From assembly GCA_913060515.1 (NCBI GenBank), contig CAJXRZ010000026.1:1-64000 (forward strand): DNA of 64,000 nt. The letters run 5' to 3'. The DNA is from an uncultured Pseudomonadota bacterium (GTDB lineage: Bacteria > Myxococcota_A > UBA796 > CAJQPC01). A program made the translations under genes and the position numbers. Positions 1 through 8,414 of the stretch are shown piece after piece. Each line of letters begins with the position of its first letter. The stretch's first letter is position 1. The notes beneath the pieces were generated by a model. It made no database searches and was not told where the DNA came from. It saw only the letters and a list, made by a program, of their open reading frames with translations.

Positions 1-1123
1 GTGCCCGGCTGCGCGCCAATGCGGCACGGTGCGCTCGGAGTGCCGGATGGTTGGGCTGATGGCGGAAGACGGCCGCCAGCGCCGCGCCCAGGGCCACACC
101 CTCGTCGGGGTTCACACCCTTGGCCAGGGGCTTGCCCGTCATCTTGTCCAGGGCTTCTCGGATCATCGGCATGCGGGTCGAGCCACCGACGAGAAGGTTC
201 TCGTCAATGTCGTCCCAGGTCATGTTGGCTTTCTCCAAGACGATCTGGCAGGTGTCCATGCACTGATCGACCAGGTCTTTGCACAGCTCATCGAACTGCT
301 GCCGGGTCACCGAGACCACCATTCTGTGCCCGCGGAAGTTCACGGGGATCACCGCGCGGGGCTTGGTACTCAAGCTGAGCTTTGCGTGTAGACAGCGCTC
401 GTAGAGCTCCTGATAGGGCAGGGCGTCGTCGCGCGGATCCAGTCCGAAGCGGGCTTCGAACTGCTCGGCCACGTAGCTGAGCAGCCGGTCGTCCCAGTCC
501 TTTCCACCCAACTCGGCGTTTCCGTCCGAGGCCAAGGTGCGAAGGGTTGTTCCGCGGATCTCCATGACGGTCACGTCGAAGGTTCCACCACCCAGGTCGA
601 AGACGAGCAGCTTCTTGTGCTTGCCCAGGTGCTCAAGGCCCAACGCGATTGCTGCGGCCGTTGGCTCGTTGATGATGCTGAGCACGTTGAAGCCAGCGAT
701 CTGACCAGCCTCGGCGGTCGCGCCACGCTGAGCGGCGTTGAAGTAGGCTGGGACGGTGATCACGCAGTCCTTGATCTCACGGCCCAGGGCTTCTTCAGCG
801 TCGTTCTTCATCTTGCGAAGGAGAAAGGCGGAGAGCTCTTGGGGGGTGTAGGACTCGCCAAAGAAGTCGAGCTGAAAGTCGCGATCGCCCATCGAGCGCT
901 TGATGAAGCGCACGACGTTGGTCGGATCCACGACCACCATCTTGACGGCCTCTTCGCCGACCACACATGCATTGCGGTCGTAGAAGTGAATCACCGAAGC
1001 AGTAGTGGAGTGCCCGTCAGCGTTGGGGATGATGTTCGGCTTCCCGAAGCGATCCACGTAGGACATCGCCGAGAAGGTCGTTCCTAGGTCAATGCCCAGA
1101 ATGATGTCGTTGTCGCCAGCCAA
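1..1123 (-). CDS. Hsp70/DnaK-family ATPase (partial, C-terminus beyond window)
   Basis: Actin-fold ATPase of the Hsp70 family, cut by the left window edge after about 374 codons, so essentially only the nucleotide-binding domain is seen. In order it carries GIDLGTTFSA near residue 10, [27 protein letters not shown] and GGSTRMP. It shares an unusual GGKDWDD stretch with the Hsp70-vWA protein two genes upstream, so the two look like paralogues. TTG at 1123 is taken as start because an in-frame TAG (1127-1129) closes the frame just before it and the Hsp70 N-terminus begins at once. It is the third gene of a leftward set and lies 48 nt after the grpE-like gene. Its C-terminal architecture is unknown; given its neighbours it may not be the housekeeping DnaK. 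Confidence 0.93.
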   Translation of the reverse strand, partial: MAGDNDIILGIDLGTTFSAMSYVDRFGKPNIIPNADGHSTTASVIHFYDRNACVVGEEAVKMVVVDPTNVVRFIKRSMGDRDFQLDFFGESYTPQELSAFLLRKMKNDAEEALGREIKDCVITVPAYFNAAQRGATAEAGQIAGFNVLSIINEPTAAAIALGLEHLGKHKKLLVFDLGGGTFDVTVMEIRGTTLRTLASDGNAELGGKDWDDRLLSYVAEQFEARFGLDPRDDALPYQELYERCLHAKLSLSTKPRAVIPVNFRGHRMVVSVTRQQFDELCKDLVDQCMDTCQIVLEKANMTWDDIDENLLVGGSTRMPMIREALDKMTGKPLAKGVNPDEGVALGAALAAVFRHQPNHPALRAHRAALARSRA

Positions 1124-1171
1124 AACCTAGTGCACCTGTGTGAGGACGAGGGAGGGAAGCATCCGCTGGGT

Positions 1172-1666
1172 CTAACTGCCGGACTTTCCTGAATCCCGGT
1201 AGATGACGACCTCTTCGGACCGCAGCACACGCTCGGCTCGATTGAACCCACGCTTTAGCACCTGAGCGACCTTTTGGTCCTGTCCAGGTCCTTCCGCTGG
1301 GATGACCTTGACCACCTTCTGGGTCTTTGGGTCGAAGTTGGGCTGGGATTCCATTGGAAGAACGTCCCGGCGGTAGAGCACCTCCAGGAATTCGTCGATC
1401 AAGTACTGGAAGGAGTCGGAGATGACGTCCATGGACATCTCGCGCTTCACCAGCGACTCTTGAAACCAGTTCAGGGAATCGTAGAAGAGGAGCAGGTCCA
1501 AGAGCAGTGGCTTTTCGGCCTGGAAGATGAAGTCTTCCTTGTACTGCTTGAGCTCCTCGTACAAGGCATCGAAAGCCTTGGACTGAGTCTGCTCGTTGAC
1601 TGCGCTCTCTTCCAGTTGTGCCCGCAGGGCCGCGATCTCTTCGCGGAGTGCCTCGCTCTCAGACAT
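1172..1666 (-). CDS. GrpE-like nucleotide exchange factor
   Basis: 164 residues, slightly short for GrpE. The first ~45 residues are a charged coiled-coil segment (SEALREEIAALRAQL). The C-terminal part matches the GrpE beta-wing: FDPKTQKVVKV, a spacer, then a GF-N-RAERVLRSEEVVIY pattern close to the family's final signature. GrpE speeds ADP release from Hsp70 in the cytoplasm. It sits between two Hsp70 genes, 11 nt after the stop of the Hsp70-vWA gene, with a GCGGAGA ribosome site that overlaps that stop, so the three are very probably co-transcribed. The middle of the protein is divergent, which suggests an exchange factor dedicated to these Hsp70s rather than the general one. No J-domain gene is seen nearby. 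Confidence 0.85.
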   Translation of the reverse strand: MSESEALREEIAALRAQLEESAVNEQTQSKAFDALYEELKQYKEDFIFQAEKPLLLDLLLFYDSLNWFQESLVKREMSMDVISDSFQYLIDEFLEVLYRRDVLPMESQPNFDPKTQKVVKVIPAEGPGQDQKVAQVLKRGFNRAERVLRSEEVVIYRDSGKSGS

Positions 1667-1677
1667 AGGGTCTCCGC

Positions 1678-3690
1678 TCAGCTCTGAGCCAGTTCAGTGG
1701 CCAGGTTGATAAATGTGCCCTGCAGCTCCACGGAGTCGCTGCAGAAGTGGAAGTCCGATGGGCTAGAGGCCAGGGACTGCAGGTAGGCCTGCTGGACTTG
1801 TGGACCAACGCCCACGGTGACAATGCGGCCGCCACTGGAGCGGATGCGGTGTACCTCAGCAGAGACACCCTCGGGGTTGTCCGGGTGGCCGTCCGTCATG
1901 ACCACAAAGACCCGCTGGATGCCGGCGCGGGGCCGGAGCAGGTCTCTTGCGTTCTTGAGGCCTGCCGCCATGGGGGTGGACCCGATGGGGGTGAGCTCGT
2001 CGATGGCTTGGGAGAGTCGGCGCGGATCCGAGGTCGGAGGCGCCATCACCCCACCCGGGAATGCGACCAGGGCGATCTGGCGACCGGGCTGAAGGGAGCG
2101 GTCGACGAAGGCGTGGGCGGCGGTCTTGGCATCGTCCAAGCTCTGTCCGTACATGGAGCCGGAGCAGTCCATGATCAACGCGAGCTGCATCGGGATGCGG
2201 TTCTTGGCCAGGTCTTCCAGGGTGACGTGGCCGGCCGCCAAGCGGTGAGCCAGGGTCTGGCCGGAGCGCAGATCCATGGCCTCGACTTCGACAATGCCGT
2301 TTGCGTTGTAGCGGTAGGTCACTGCAAGGCGAGACTCGCCGGCAGGCCGGGGAGGGATTCCGTAGAACTCAAATCGACCCAGGACGTTGCACTCCAAGGG
2401 GTCTTCGTTCTCGCCCTGCACGAGCCAGAGGTCCATGGTGGTCTGGCCATCATGGGTGGTGACGTACTCATCTCGTGTCTGCTCGCAGGGGATGCGGGTG
2501 TTCTTCGAGATGATTCGGCTGTTGTGCAGCGCGTTGTCGGTGCCCTGACGGAACACGACCATGCCCAGGCTGTGGCTGGTGACATCGTGGGTGCGGATGT
2601 CGATGTCTGGCTTCTCGCCGCTGAGGCGGGCTGCTTCCAATGCCGCGGTCAGCGCAGCGCCCAGGGCGACGCACTCATCGGGGTTGATGTCAGTCGCCGG
2701 GGCGCGCTCAAAGCTGGACTTGAGCATCGCGCGGACCATGGGCATGCGGGTCGAGCCGCCGGCCAGGAGCACGGTGTCGATGTCTTCCCGCTGAAGCTTG
2801 GCCTCTTCCAACACATCGTCGGTGAGCAGCTGGCAGCGCCGCATCAAGCCGCCGGTGAGATCCTCGAAGGTCTCCCGGGTGACTTGAAGGCGCATGATCT
2901 TGCCCTTGTAGTCGTAGAAGAGGTTGACCTTGGGGCGCCGGGTGAGGCTGATCTTGGCCGAGACGCACTTCTGGCGGAGGTCGTGGTACGCGGCCAGATC
3001 CTCCAAGGGGTCCATGCCGTGCTTCTCCTCAAAGGAGCGCGCGGCGTAGCGGATCAGGGCATCGTCCCAGTCCTTTCCGCCCAGCTGGTGGTCACCGTTG
3101 GTTGCGATGACGGTGATGTCGCGCTTGTCGATCTCGCAGATCGTGACGTCGAAGGTGCCGCCGCCCAAGTCGAAGACCAGGACCTTCTTCTTGCCAGCCT
3201 CGGTGTTGTTCAGGCCGTAGGCGAAGGCCGCTGCCGTGGGCTCGTTGATGAGCTTGAGCACCTGCAGACCCGCCATCTCGCCGGCCTTTAGGGTGGCTTG
3301 GCGTTGGTGGTCGTTGAAGTAAGCAGGGACCGTGATCACGGCCTGGTCGATTCGGTGACCAAGGCGCAGCTCAGCGTCGTGCTTGAGCTTTGCCAGCACG
3401 AAGCTGCTGATTCGCTCCGGGCTGTAGGACTCCCCGCGGTACTCAAAGGTGAAGTGCGGGTCACCCATGAAGCGCTTGATGAACTCAACGACCTGCTCGG
3501 GGTAGACCACGGCAGATTGCTTGGCATAGTTGCCAACGATGACCTCGTCCCCCTCAAAGAGGACGACGGAAGGGGTGATTCGGTCCCCTTCGGCGTTGTG
3601 AAGGATCTCGGGCACGCCATGCTTGTTTACGTGAGCAATGGCAGAGAAGGTCGTGCCCAGGTCAATGCCAACGGCGCGGCTTGAGGACAT
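1678..3690 (-). CDS. Hsp70 with C-terminal von Willebrand factor A domain
   Basis: 670 residues. The Hsp70 ATPase domain fills residues ~5-380 ([51 protein letters not shown]). A beta-sandwich-like substrate-binding part follows to ~490 (SHSLGMVV, TRIPCEQT, YNANGIVEVEA). Where DnaK has its helical lid, residues ~501-670 form a vWA domain with a complete MIDAS: D508-x-S510-x-S512, T572 and D600 (TDGHPD). The protein probably couples ATP-driven clamping to metal-dependent partner binding. ATG 3690 is chosen because it begins directly at the Hsp70 N-terminus; ATG 3738 is in frame but would leave only 2 nt to a candidate -10. It is first in a leftward operon with the grpE-like gene and another Hsp70. 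The domain calls are firm; the function is inference. Confidence 0.92.
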   Translation of the reverse strand: MSSSRAVGIDLGTTFSAIAHVNKHGVPEILHNAEGDRITPSVVLFEGDEVIVGNYAKQSAVVYPEQVVEFIKRFMGDPHFTFEYRGESYSPERISSFVLAKLKHDAELRLGHRIDQAVITVPAYFNDHQRQATLKAGEMAGLQVLKLINEPTAAAFAYGLNNTEAGKKKVLVFDLGGGTFDVTICEIDKRDITVIATNGDHQLGGKDWDDALIRYAARSFEEKHGMDPLEDLAAYHDLRQKCVSAKISLTRRPKVNLFYDYKGKIMRLQVTRETFEDLTGGLMRRCQLLTDDVLEEAKLQREDIDTVLLAGGSTRMPMVRAMLKSSFERAPATDINPDECVALGAALTAALEAARLSGEKPDIDIRTHDVTSHSLGMVVFRQGTDNALHNSRIISKNTRIPCEQTRDEYVTTHDGQTTMDLWLVQGENEDPLECNVLGRFEFYGIPPRPAGESRLAVTYRYNANGIVEVEAMDLRSGQTLAHRLAAGHVTLEDLAKNRIPMQLALIMDCSGSMYGQSLDDAKTAAHAFVDRSLQPGRQIALVAFPGGVMAPPTSDPRRLSQAIDELTPIGSTPMAAGLKNARDLLRPRAGIQRVFVVMTDGHPDNPEGVSAEVHRIRSSGGRIVTVGVGPQVQQAYLQSLASSPSDFHFCSDSVELQGTFINLATELAQS

Positions 3691-3740
3691 GAGAAACGCT
3701 CGGGCTAAAGGGGCGCCAGATTCGGCGCGGTGTGGCATCG

Positions 3741-3750
3741 AGGCTACACT
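3741..3750. promoter_or_regulatory. overlapping divergent -10 elements
   Basis: The ten bases AGGCTACACT hold a rightward TACACT (3745-3750, toward maf) and a leftward TAGCCT (complement of 3741-3746, toward the Hsp70-vWA operon). The predicted transcription starts would be near 3757 and 3734, giving leaders of about 27 and 44 nt. No convincing -35 box is seen on either side. Pattern match only. Confidence 0.4.
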
Positions 3751-3783
3751 AAGGGCCCCCTTCGTGCAGGACCAGAGGTGAGT

Positions 3784-4356
3784 GTGCAGCTAGTGTTGGC
3801 CTCGGGGAGCCCCTGGAGACAGAAGCTCCTGCAAGATGCTGGAGTGCGCTGTGAGGCGCTGGCCTCCGGCGTGGATGAGGGCGCAGTGACCCTCTCGGAC
3901 CCAGGGGAGCTTGCTCGAACGCTCGCGCGCCTCAAGGCTCAGGCGGTCTCGGCGCGTCGGCCTGGGGCGTTGGTCATCGGGGCGGACCAGGTCGCGCACA
4001 TGGCGGGGGAGTGCTTCGGCAAGCCCAAGGATCCAGAGGATCATCTGGCGCGCCTCAAGCGGCTCCGTGGCCGGACCCATGAGTTGGTCACAGGCGTCTG
4101 TGTGGTGGGTCCCGAGAGCGAGGACATCTTCGACGTCCGTACCAAGGTGCGCTTCCGCGCCGATCTCACAGACGGAGACCTGAAGGCCTACGTCAAGACA
4201 GGAGAAGGAGCGGGCAGCGCTGGGGGCTACGAGGCCGAGAACCGGGGCGCGGTGTTGATCGAGCGCATCGATGGTGATTGGTTCAACGTGATTGGATTGC
4301 CGCTCTACAGACTGCTACCGGTCCTCAGGGAGCGTGGATGGAACCCATGGAGCTGA
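3784..4356 (+). CDS. maf: Maf-family nucleotide pyrophosphatase
   Basis: 190 residues, the normal Maf length. The protein begins MQLVLASGSPWRQKLL, the family's diagnostic N-terminus in which the loop SGSPWR binds nucleotide phosphates. It continues with VIGADQVA (catalytic Asp), KPKDPEDHLARLKRLRGRTHEL, and a YEAENRGAVLIERIDGD segment before the NVIGLPL-Y signature. Members hydrolyse non-canonical or methylated NTPs, and some link to septum arrest. GTG 3784 is chosen because AGAGG (3774-3778) sits 5 nt upstream and the family signature starts right away; GTG 3778 is the alternative. The final codons overlap the start of the downstream DNA glycosylase, giving a two-gene nucleotide-sanitation and repair unit. 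Confidence 0.92.
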   Translation: MQLVLASGSPWRQKLLQDAGVRCEALASGVDEGAVTLSDPGELARTLARLKAQAVSARRPGALVIGADQVAHMAGECFGKPKDPEDHLARLKRLRGRTHELVTGVCVVGPESEDIFDVRTKVRFRADLTDGDLKAYVKTGEGAGSAGGYEAENRGAVLIERIDGDWFNVIGLPLYRLLPVLRERGWNPWS

Positions 4357-5510
4357 ACCCACTGGATGAGCTCGAGGTCCTCCGTGCCGAGGTGCAGGAC
4401 CTGCTGCAGGCGGAGCTCGCGCGCGGGGTTGCGATGGCACCTCGGCCCGAACGGGCGGAGTTTGAGCCGGCAGCCGGCGCACCGGCGGCTGGCCCCGCCG
4501 CCGCCAGGCCTGAGAGAAGCCAGCCGGCCACTCGTCCAGCGCCACGCCCCAGCTCACGCAGCGGCAGTCCTGCGCGCTCGGAGCCCAAGGCCGTGGTGGC
4601 CTCGAAGGCGAAGGGCACTCCAGCGCGTTCTGGCAAGAGCAAGTGGGGAGGCTCGCCGAGCAGCCCCAAGCGACCCGATCCGCCTCCAGCACCTCCTCAA
4701 GCTGCGCCTCCAAACATGGGGATGGAGGGGCCACCACCTCCAGAGGCACCCGATTGGATCGTGGAGGAAGAGGCCTCGGGGCCGCCGCCGGATCTTGGCA
4801 TTCCGCTGCCCCCGCCGCCCAAGGTCTACAAACGACCCAAGAAGCGCGAGATCGCCTACACCTACAACCACGTGGTCGGTACCTGGGGCTTCGGAAAGCG
4901 ACCCCTCCCGCCCCTGCCTCCTGGGAGTCCGGCGCGCACCTCAGCCGATCAGCTCTTGGCATCTCGCAAGGAGCTCGGGGAGTGCGAGCGCTGTGGGCTC
5001 TGTGAGCGCTCCTCCCACATCGTCTACGGCATGGGAAATCCCGGCGCCGACTTGGTGATCGTCGGGGAAGGCCCAGGGGAGGACGAGGACCGTCAGGGCT
5101 TGCCCTTCATCGGGCCTGCCGGACAGATGCTGGACCGCATGCTGCAAGGGGTGCTCGGGCTGGACCGCCAGAAGGTCTACATTCTCAATGTCGTGAAGTG
5201 CCGCCCCCCCAGAAACCGAGCGCCCACGCCCGAGGAGGTCGGCGCCTGCCGGCCCTTCTTGGAGGCGCAGCTCCGCGCGATTCAGCCCAAGGTCATTCTG
5301 GCCCTTGGTGGTTCCGCGTCCCAGGCCCTCCTGGGAAGCAAGGAAGGCATCATGAAGCTGCGCGGGGACTGGCATGCGTGGGAGGGGATTCCCCTAAGGC
5401 CGACCGTGCACCCCGCCTATTTGCTTCGTCGTCCCCAAGACAAGCGCCTGGCGATGGAAGACTTGGTCGCGCTCCGGGCGCGCTACCAAGAGCTGGGCGG
5501 ACTCCAATAG
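4338..5510 (+). CDS. family 4 uracil-DNA glycosylase with long Pro/Ala-rich N-terminus
   Basis: 390 residues. The catalytic domain occupies ~210-390: GEGPGEDEDRQGLPF (motif A), GPAG, LNVVKCRPP, LALGG and HPAYLLRRP (motif B). Cysteines C216, C219, C288 and C304 match the four ligands of the 4Fe-4S cluster of this family. It excises uracil from DNA. The ~205-residue N-terminus is low-complexity (Pro, Ala, Ser, Arg), which roughly doubles the usual length of ~200; this could be a tether or partner-binding tail. ATG 4338 follows AGGGAG and overlaps the end of maf by 19 nt, so translation is probably coupled. The stop TAG overlaps the GTG start of the next small gene. Confidence 0.93.
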   Translation: MEPMELNPLDELEVLRAEVQDLLQAELARGVAMAPRPERAEFEPAAGAPAAGPAAARPERSQPATRPAPRPSSRSGSPARSEPKAVVASKAKGTPARSGKSKWGGSPSSPKRPDPPPAPPQAAPPNMGMEGPPPPEAPDWIVEEEASGPPPDLGIPLPPPPKVYKRPKKREIAYTYNHVVGTWGFGKRPLPPLPPGSPARTSADQLLASRKELGECERCGLCERSSHIVYGMGNPGADLVIVGEGPGEDEDRQGLPFIGPAGQMLDRMLQGVLGLDRQKVYILNVVKCRPPRNRAPTPEEVGACRPFLEAQLRAIQPKVILALGGSASQALLGSKEGIMKLRGDWHAWEGIPLRPTVHPAYLLRRPQDKRLAMEDLVALRARYQELGGLQ

Positions 5511-5848
5511 TGTTTTTGTTGTGGGCTGCAGCGGCTCTGGCCCAGAGTGTCACGCTCTCCGGTCGCGTGGAGTGGTCCGGCGCCGGTCCCGTTCGCATTG
5601 AAGCCCTCAGCGAGGACAGTGAAGGCCAGCTGGTCGTGGTCGGCACGCTCACCTTGGATGCGCCAGGGCCCTTCGAGCTGGCTGTCCCAAGCAGCTCAGG
5701 GCCGCTGCGTCTTCGAGCGGGATCTGACCCGGAAGGGGACGGCATCGGTCCAAGGGCAGCCATGGGCATCTACCCAGGCTTGGTCCGGGTGGGGAACCAG
5801 GACGTGGACGAGCTGGTGTGGACCCTGAGCGCGCCCAGGGCCCCCTGA
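5510..5848 (+). CDS. small secreted beta-sandwich-like protein
   Basis: 112 residues. GTG at 5510 overlaps the TAG stop of the glycosylase gene (TAGTG), and the frame opens with a short hydrophobic leader, FLLWAAAALAQ, a plausible signal peptide with AxA-type cleavage. The rest alternates hydrophobic and polar residues (VTLSGRVEWSG, PVRIEAL, PFELAVP, PLRLRAGSD), like an Ig-like or carboxypeptidase-regulatory beta-sandwich. I recognise no specific family. Coupling to two cytosolic DNA/nucleotide repair genes is odd for an exported protein and may only reflect genome compaction. It ends 4 nt before the convergent S1-domain gene. Confidence 0.65.
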   Translation: MFLLWAAAALAQSVTLSGRVEWSGAGPVRIEALSEDSEGQLVVVGTLTLDAPGPFELAVPSSSGPLRLRAGSDPEGDGIGPRAAMGIYPGLVRVGNQDVDELVWTLSAPRAP

Positions 5849-5852
5849 ACGC

Positions 5853-7244
5853 CTACTTCTTGGCCTTGGCAAAGAGGTCCGCGAAGGTGCCCAGAGATGC
5901 GGTTCCAGCGCTGGACTGCTTGGAGCCACGACCACCGGCAGGTCCGCCGCCAGCCTTCATGCTCAGCTCCAGTCGCTTCGCATCGCGATCCACCGAGAGG
6001 ATGCGGACCTGGACCTTCTGGCCCTTCTTGACCACGTCCTCCACCGCCTCGACGCGCTCGTCACTGAGGGCGGAGATGTGGACCAGGCCATCGAGGCCTG
6101 CGGCCAAGCGCACAAAGGCACCAAAGTCGGTGATGCGCACAACCTCTCCGGTGTAGCTGCCGCCAACCTGGAAGTCGCTGCCCACCTTGCTCCAGGGAGA
6201 GGCAGCAGGGTCCTTGAGGGACAAGGTCAGCTTCTTGGCGTCGCGGTCCAGGGAGATGATGGTCACCTCCACTTGCTGGCCCACGGTGACCAGGTCTTCG
6301 ACCTTGGCGTTGCGGTCCCAGCTCAGCTCGCTGCGTGGCACCAAACCGTCCACGCCGCCTAGGTCCACGAAGGCCCCGAAGGTCTGAACATTCCGCACGG
6401 TGCCGGTCAGGCTGTCGCCCTCTTGCAGCGTGGCCCACTGGCTCTCCGCTTGGTCGGCGCGCTGCTCTTGCAGGTAGTTGCGAACGCTGACCACCAGGTC
6501 CTTGCCGCGAAGCTCGAGCACCTTGACGGTCACCGACTTGCCAACGAATCGGTCCAGGTCGCCGCCGCTGCTCAGGTCGATGTGGGAGACGGGGCAGAAG
6601 GCCTTGGTGCCGGCCACCTCGATGGTGAAGCCGCCTGCGTTCCGGGCGATGACCTTGCCCTCGAGGGGGATTCCGGACTCGGCCGCGTCAGCCAAGTGAG
6701 CCTTTGCGCCCTCTCCGGTGAGCTTGGTGCCGACCCGAAGGCCCATCTCGTCACGGCCCATCACGAAGCCTTCCAGGGTCTGGCCGATCTCGGCGGTGGG
6801 CAGCTCTTCTTTGGAGAAGACGGCCTCGGCCTTTCCACCGACGTCCAGGAACCAGAAGCGCTCGGACTCGCCGACCACCTTGCCGGAGACCCGGTCGCCG
6901 TTGGAGAAGCGCTTGCGCTCCCCCTGCATCACGCCGCCCATGGCGGAGGCGAAGGCGTCGGCGTCCATGCTGGCCAGATCGGTGAGGGCTTGCTCGTCGA
7001 CCAAGTTCTTGGGAGGACCCTGGGGCACGGGGCCGCGGTCACGGGTCTGCTCTTGGCGCTGACGCTGGCGATCGCGCTCCTGACCACTGGGCTGGTGGTG
7101 ATCGGGGCGCGCTGTGCCATGGCTGCGGGTGCCGACGGGACGGGCGGCTGGACGTGCCGCGGCCGAGGCGTTGGGCGTCGCTGGCTGGCCCGCAGGGGCC
7201 TTGTCTTTGCGGTGGCGGGTTACGGACCGAGTCGACTTGCTCAT
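5853..7244 (-). CDS. protein with four S1 RNA-binding domains
   Basis: 463 residues. A basic, Arg/Gln/Pro-rich disordered N-terminus (~1-95) is followed by four S1 OB-folds. The first two are divergent (GDRVSGKVV..., GIPLEGKVI...). The last two are textbook (TGTVRNVQTFGAFVDLGG, and TGEVVRITDFGAFVRL then DGLVHIS). The protein probably binds mRNA or the ribosome. It is shorter than six-domain RpsA, so it could be a reduced ribosomal protein S1 or an accessory RNA-binding factor. ATG 7244 is chosen over upstream frame extension, which would run into queA; GGAG lies about 9 nt upstream. It is divergent from queA with a 33 nt gap and convergent with the small secreted gene. Confidence 0.9.
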   Translation of the reverse strand: MSKSTRSVTRHRKDKAPAGQPATPNASAAARPAARPVGTRSHGTARPDHHQPSGQERDRQRQRQEQTRDRGPVPQGPPKNLVDEQALTDLASMDADAFASAMGGVMQGERKRFSNGDRVSGKVVGESERFWFLDVGGKAEAVFSKEELPTAEIGQTLEGFVMGRDEMGLRVGTKLTGEGAKAHLADAAESGIPLEGKVIARNAGGFTIEVAGTKAFCPVSHIDLSSGGDLDRFVGKSVTVKVLELRGKDLVVSVRNYLQEQRADQAESQWATLQEGDSLTGTVRNVQTFGAFVDLGGVDGLVPRSELSWDRNAKVEDLVTVGQQVEVTIISLDRDAKKLTLSLKDPAASPWSKVGSDFQVGGSYTGEVVRITDFGAFVRLAAGLDGLVHISALSDERVEAVEDVVKKGQKVQVRILSVDRDAKRLELSMKAGGGPAGGRGSKQSSAGTASLGTFADLFAKAKK

Positions 7245-7277
7245 GGCTGAACACTCCAAAGGGACCGCGCTGTAACC

Positions 7278-8300
7278 GTGTCTGAGCACCTGCACCGCTG
7301 GCACTTTGAGCTGCCGGAAGACCGCATCGCACGCTTTCCCCCCGAGCACCGGGACGGTGGGCGGCTCATGCTGCTCCCAGAGCGGGGTCACGAGGACCGC
7401 CAGATTCGGGACTTGGACGGGCTGCTGAAGGCGGGCGATCTGCTCGTGGTCAATGACACCAAGGTGCTTCACGCCCGAATTCATGCCCGGCGCGCCACCG
7501 GTGGAGCCATCGAGGCCTTGCTCCTTGGGGCCGGGCCGGGGCCGGTACAAGCGATGCTGCGACCTGCTCGCCGTCTGAAGGTGGGGGAGGTCTTGGATGC
7601 AGGCCAGGGCAGCCTGACCTTGTTGGGGAGAGCCGATGGCGGGGCCTGGCTGGTGGAGTGCAGCCCCGAGCCGCTGGAACTGATGGAAAGAGTGGGGGAG
7701 ATTCCACTTCCCCCCTACTTTCAGCGTAAGCCAGACCCTGCTGACCGAGAGCGCTACCAGACCCGCTTCGCCAACGAGGCCGGTGCGGTGGCTGCGCCGA
7801 CTGCAGGCCTGCACTTGAGCGACTCTCTGGTGGATCGGCTCCGTGCCAAGGGCGTGCAGATCGCGACGGTGACCTTGCATGTAGGCGCGGGCACCTTCCG
7901 AAACCTGCGCCCCGAGGACCTGGAGCGTGGGGAGCTACACCCCGAGCGCTACCGCATCTCGGTCGAGACAGCCCAGGCCATCGCTGAATGCAGGGCAAGA
8001 GGTGGGCGTGTGATCGCAGTGGGCACGACCTCGACGCGCACCCTGGAGAGCTGTTCGGACGGCAAGGGTGGGGTCCTGGCCGGGGAGGGGAGCACGCGAC
8101 TCTTCATCCGACCGGGATTCAAGTTTCAGGTCGTCGACGGCTTGTTGACCAACTTCCATCTGCCGGGCTCCAGCTTGCTGATGCTGGTGGGCGCCTTGGT
8201 GGGTCGGGAGCGACTGCTCGATGCCTACCGACACGCGGTTCAGGCCGGATACCGCTTCTATTCCTATGGCGACGCCATGCTGTTGCTGCCCACGCCTTAG
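7278..8300 (+). CDS. queA: S-adenosylmethionine:tRNA ribosyltransferase-isomerase QueA
   Basis: 340 residues, the usual length. It transfers and isomerises the ribosyl group of AdoMet onto preQ1-modified tRNA to give epoxyqueuosine. Visible signatures are FELPEDRIARFP near the N-terminus, LLVVNDTKVLHARIHARR, LPPYFQRKP with DRERYQTRFA, GAVAAPTAGLHLS, TLHVGAGTF, and near the end TNFHLPGSSLLMLV with YRFYSYGDAMLL. GTG 7278 is the start; no strong ribosome site precedes it. It is followed after 114 nt by tgt, the other tRNA-queuosine enzyme seen here. Confidence 0.96.
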   Translation: MSEHLHRWHFELPEDRIARFPPEHRDGGRLMLLPERGHEDRQIRDLDGLLKAGDLLVVNDTKVLHARIHARRATGGAIEALLLGAGPGPVQAMLRPARRLKVGEVLDAGQGSLTLLGRADGGAWLVECSPEPLELMERVGEIPLPPYFQRKPDPADRERYQTRFANEAGAVAAPTAGLHLSDSLVDRLRAKGVQIATVTLHVGAGTFRNLRPEDLERGELHPERYRISVETAQAIAECRARGGRVIAVGTTSTRTLESCSDGKGGVLAGEGSTRLFIRPGFKFQVVDGLLTNFHLPGSSLLMLVGALVGRERLLDAYRHAVQAGYRFYSYGDAMLLLPTP

Positions 8301-8313
8301 GGATGAATCCTGG

Positions 8314-8337
8314 CCATCAATGCCTCCGCTTTGATGG
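8314..8337 (+). other. short stem-loop between queA and tgt
   Basis: CCATCAA (8314-8320) pairs with TTGATGG (8331-8337) across a 10-nt loop, 14 nt after the queA stop. No T-run follows, so it is not a clear terminator. It may be an attenuating hairpin or an mRNA end. Confidence 0.3.
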
Positions 8338-8414
8338 ATCGCTGCTTGTCCCGGGCCCCCATCGTGTGAAGCGTTGGCCCCACTGCCAATCCATCCGTTA
8401 CCCACCGGGCCGTC

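Noticed and set aside
5853-7880. Extension of the S1-domain protein up to 7880 on the minus strand
   Set aside because: The extra ~210 codons lie opposite queA and have no homology-like pattern; ATG 7244 has a ribosome site and begins the basic tail.
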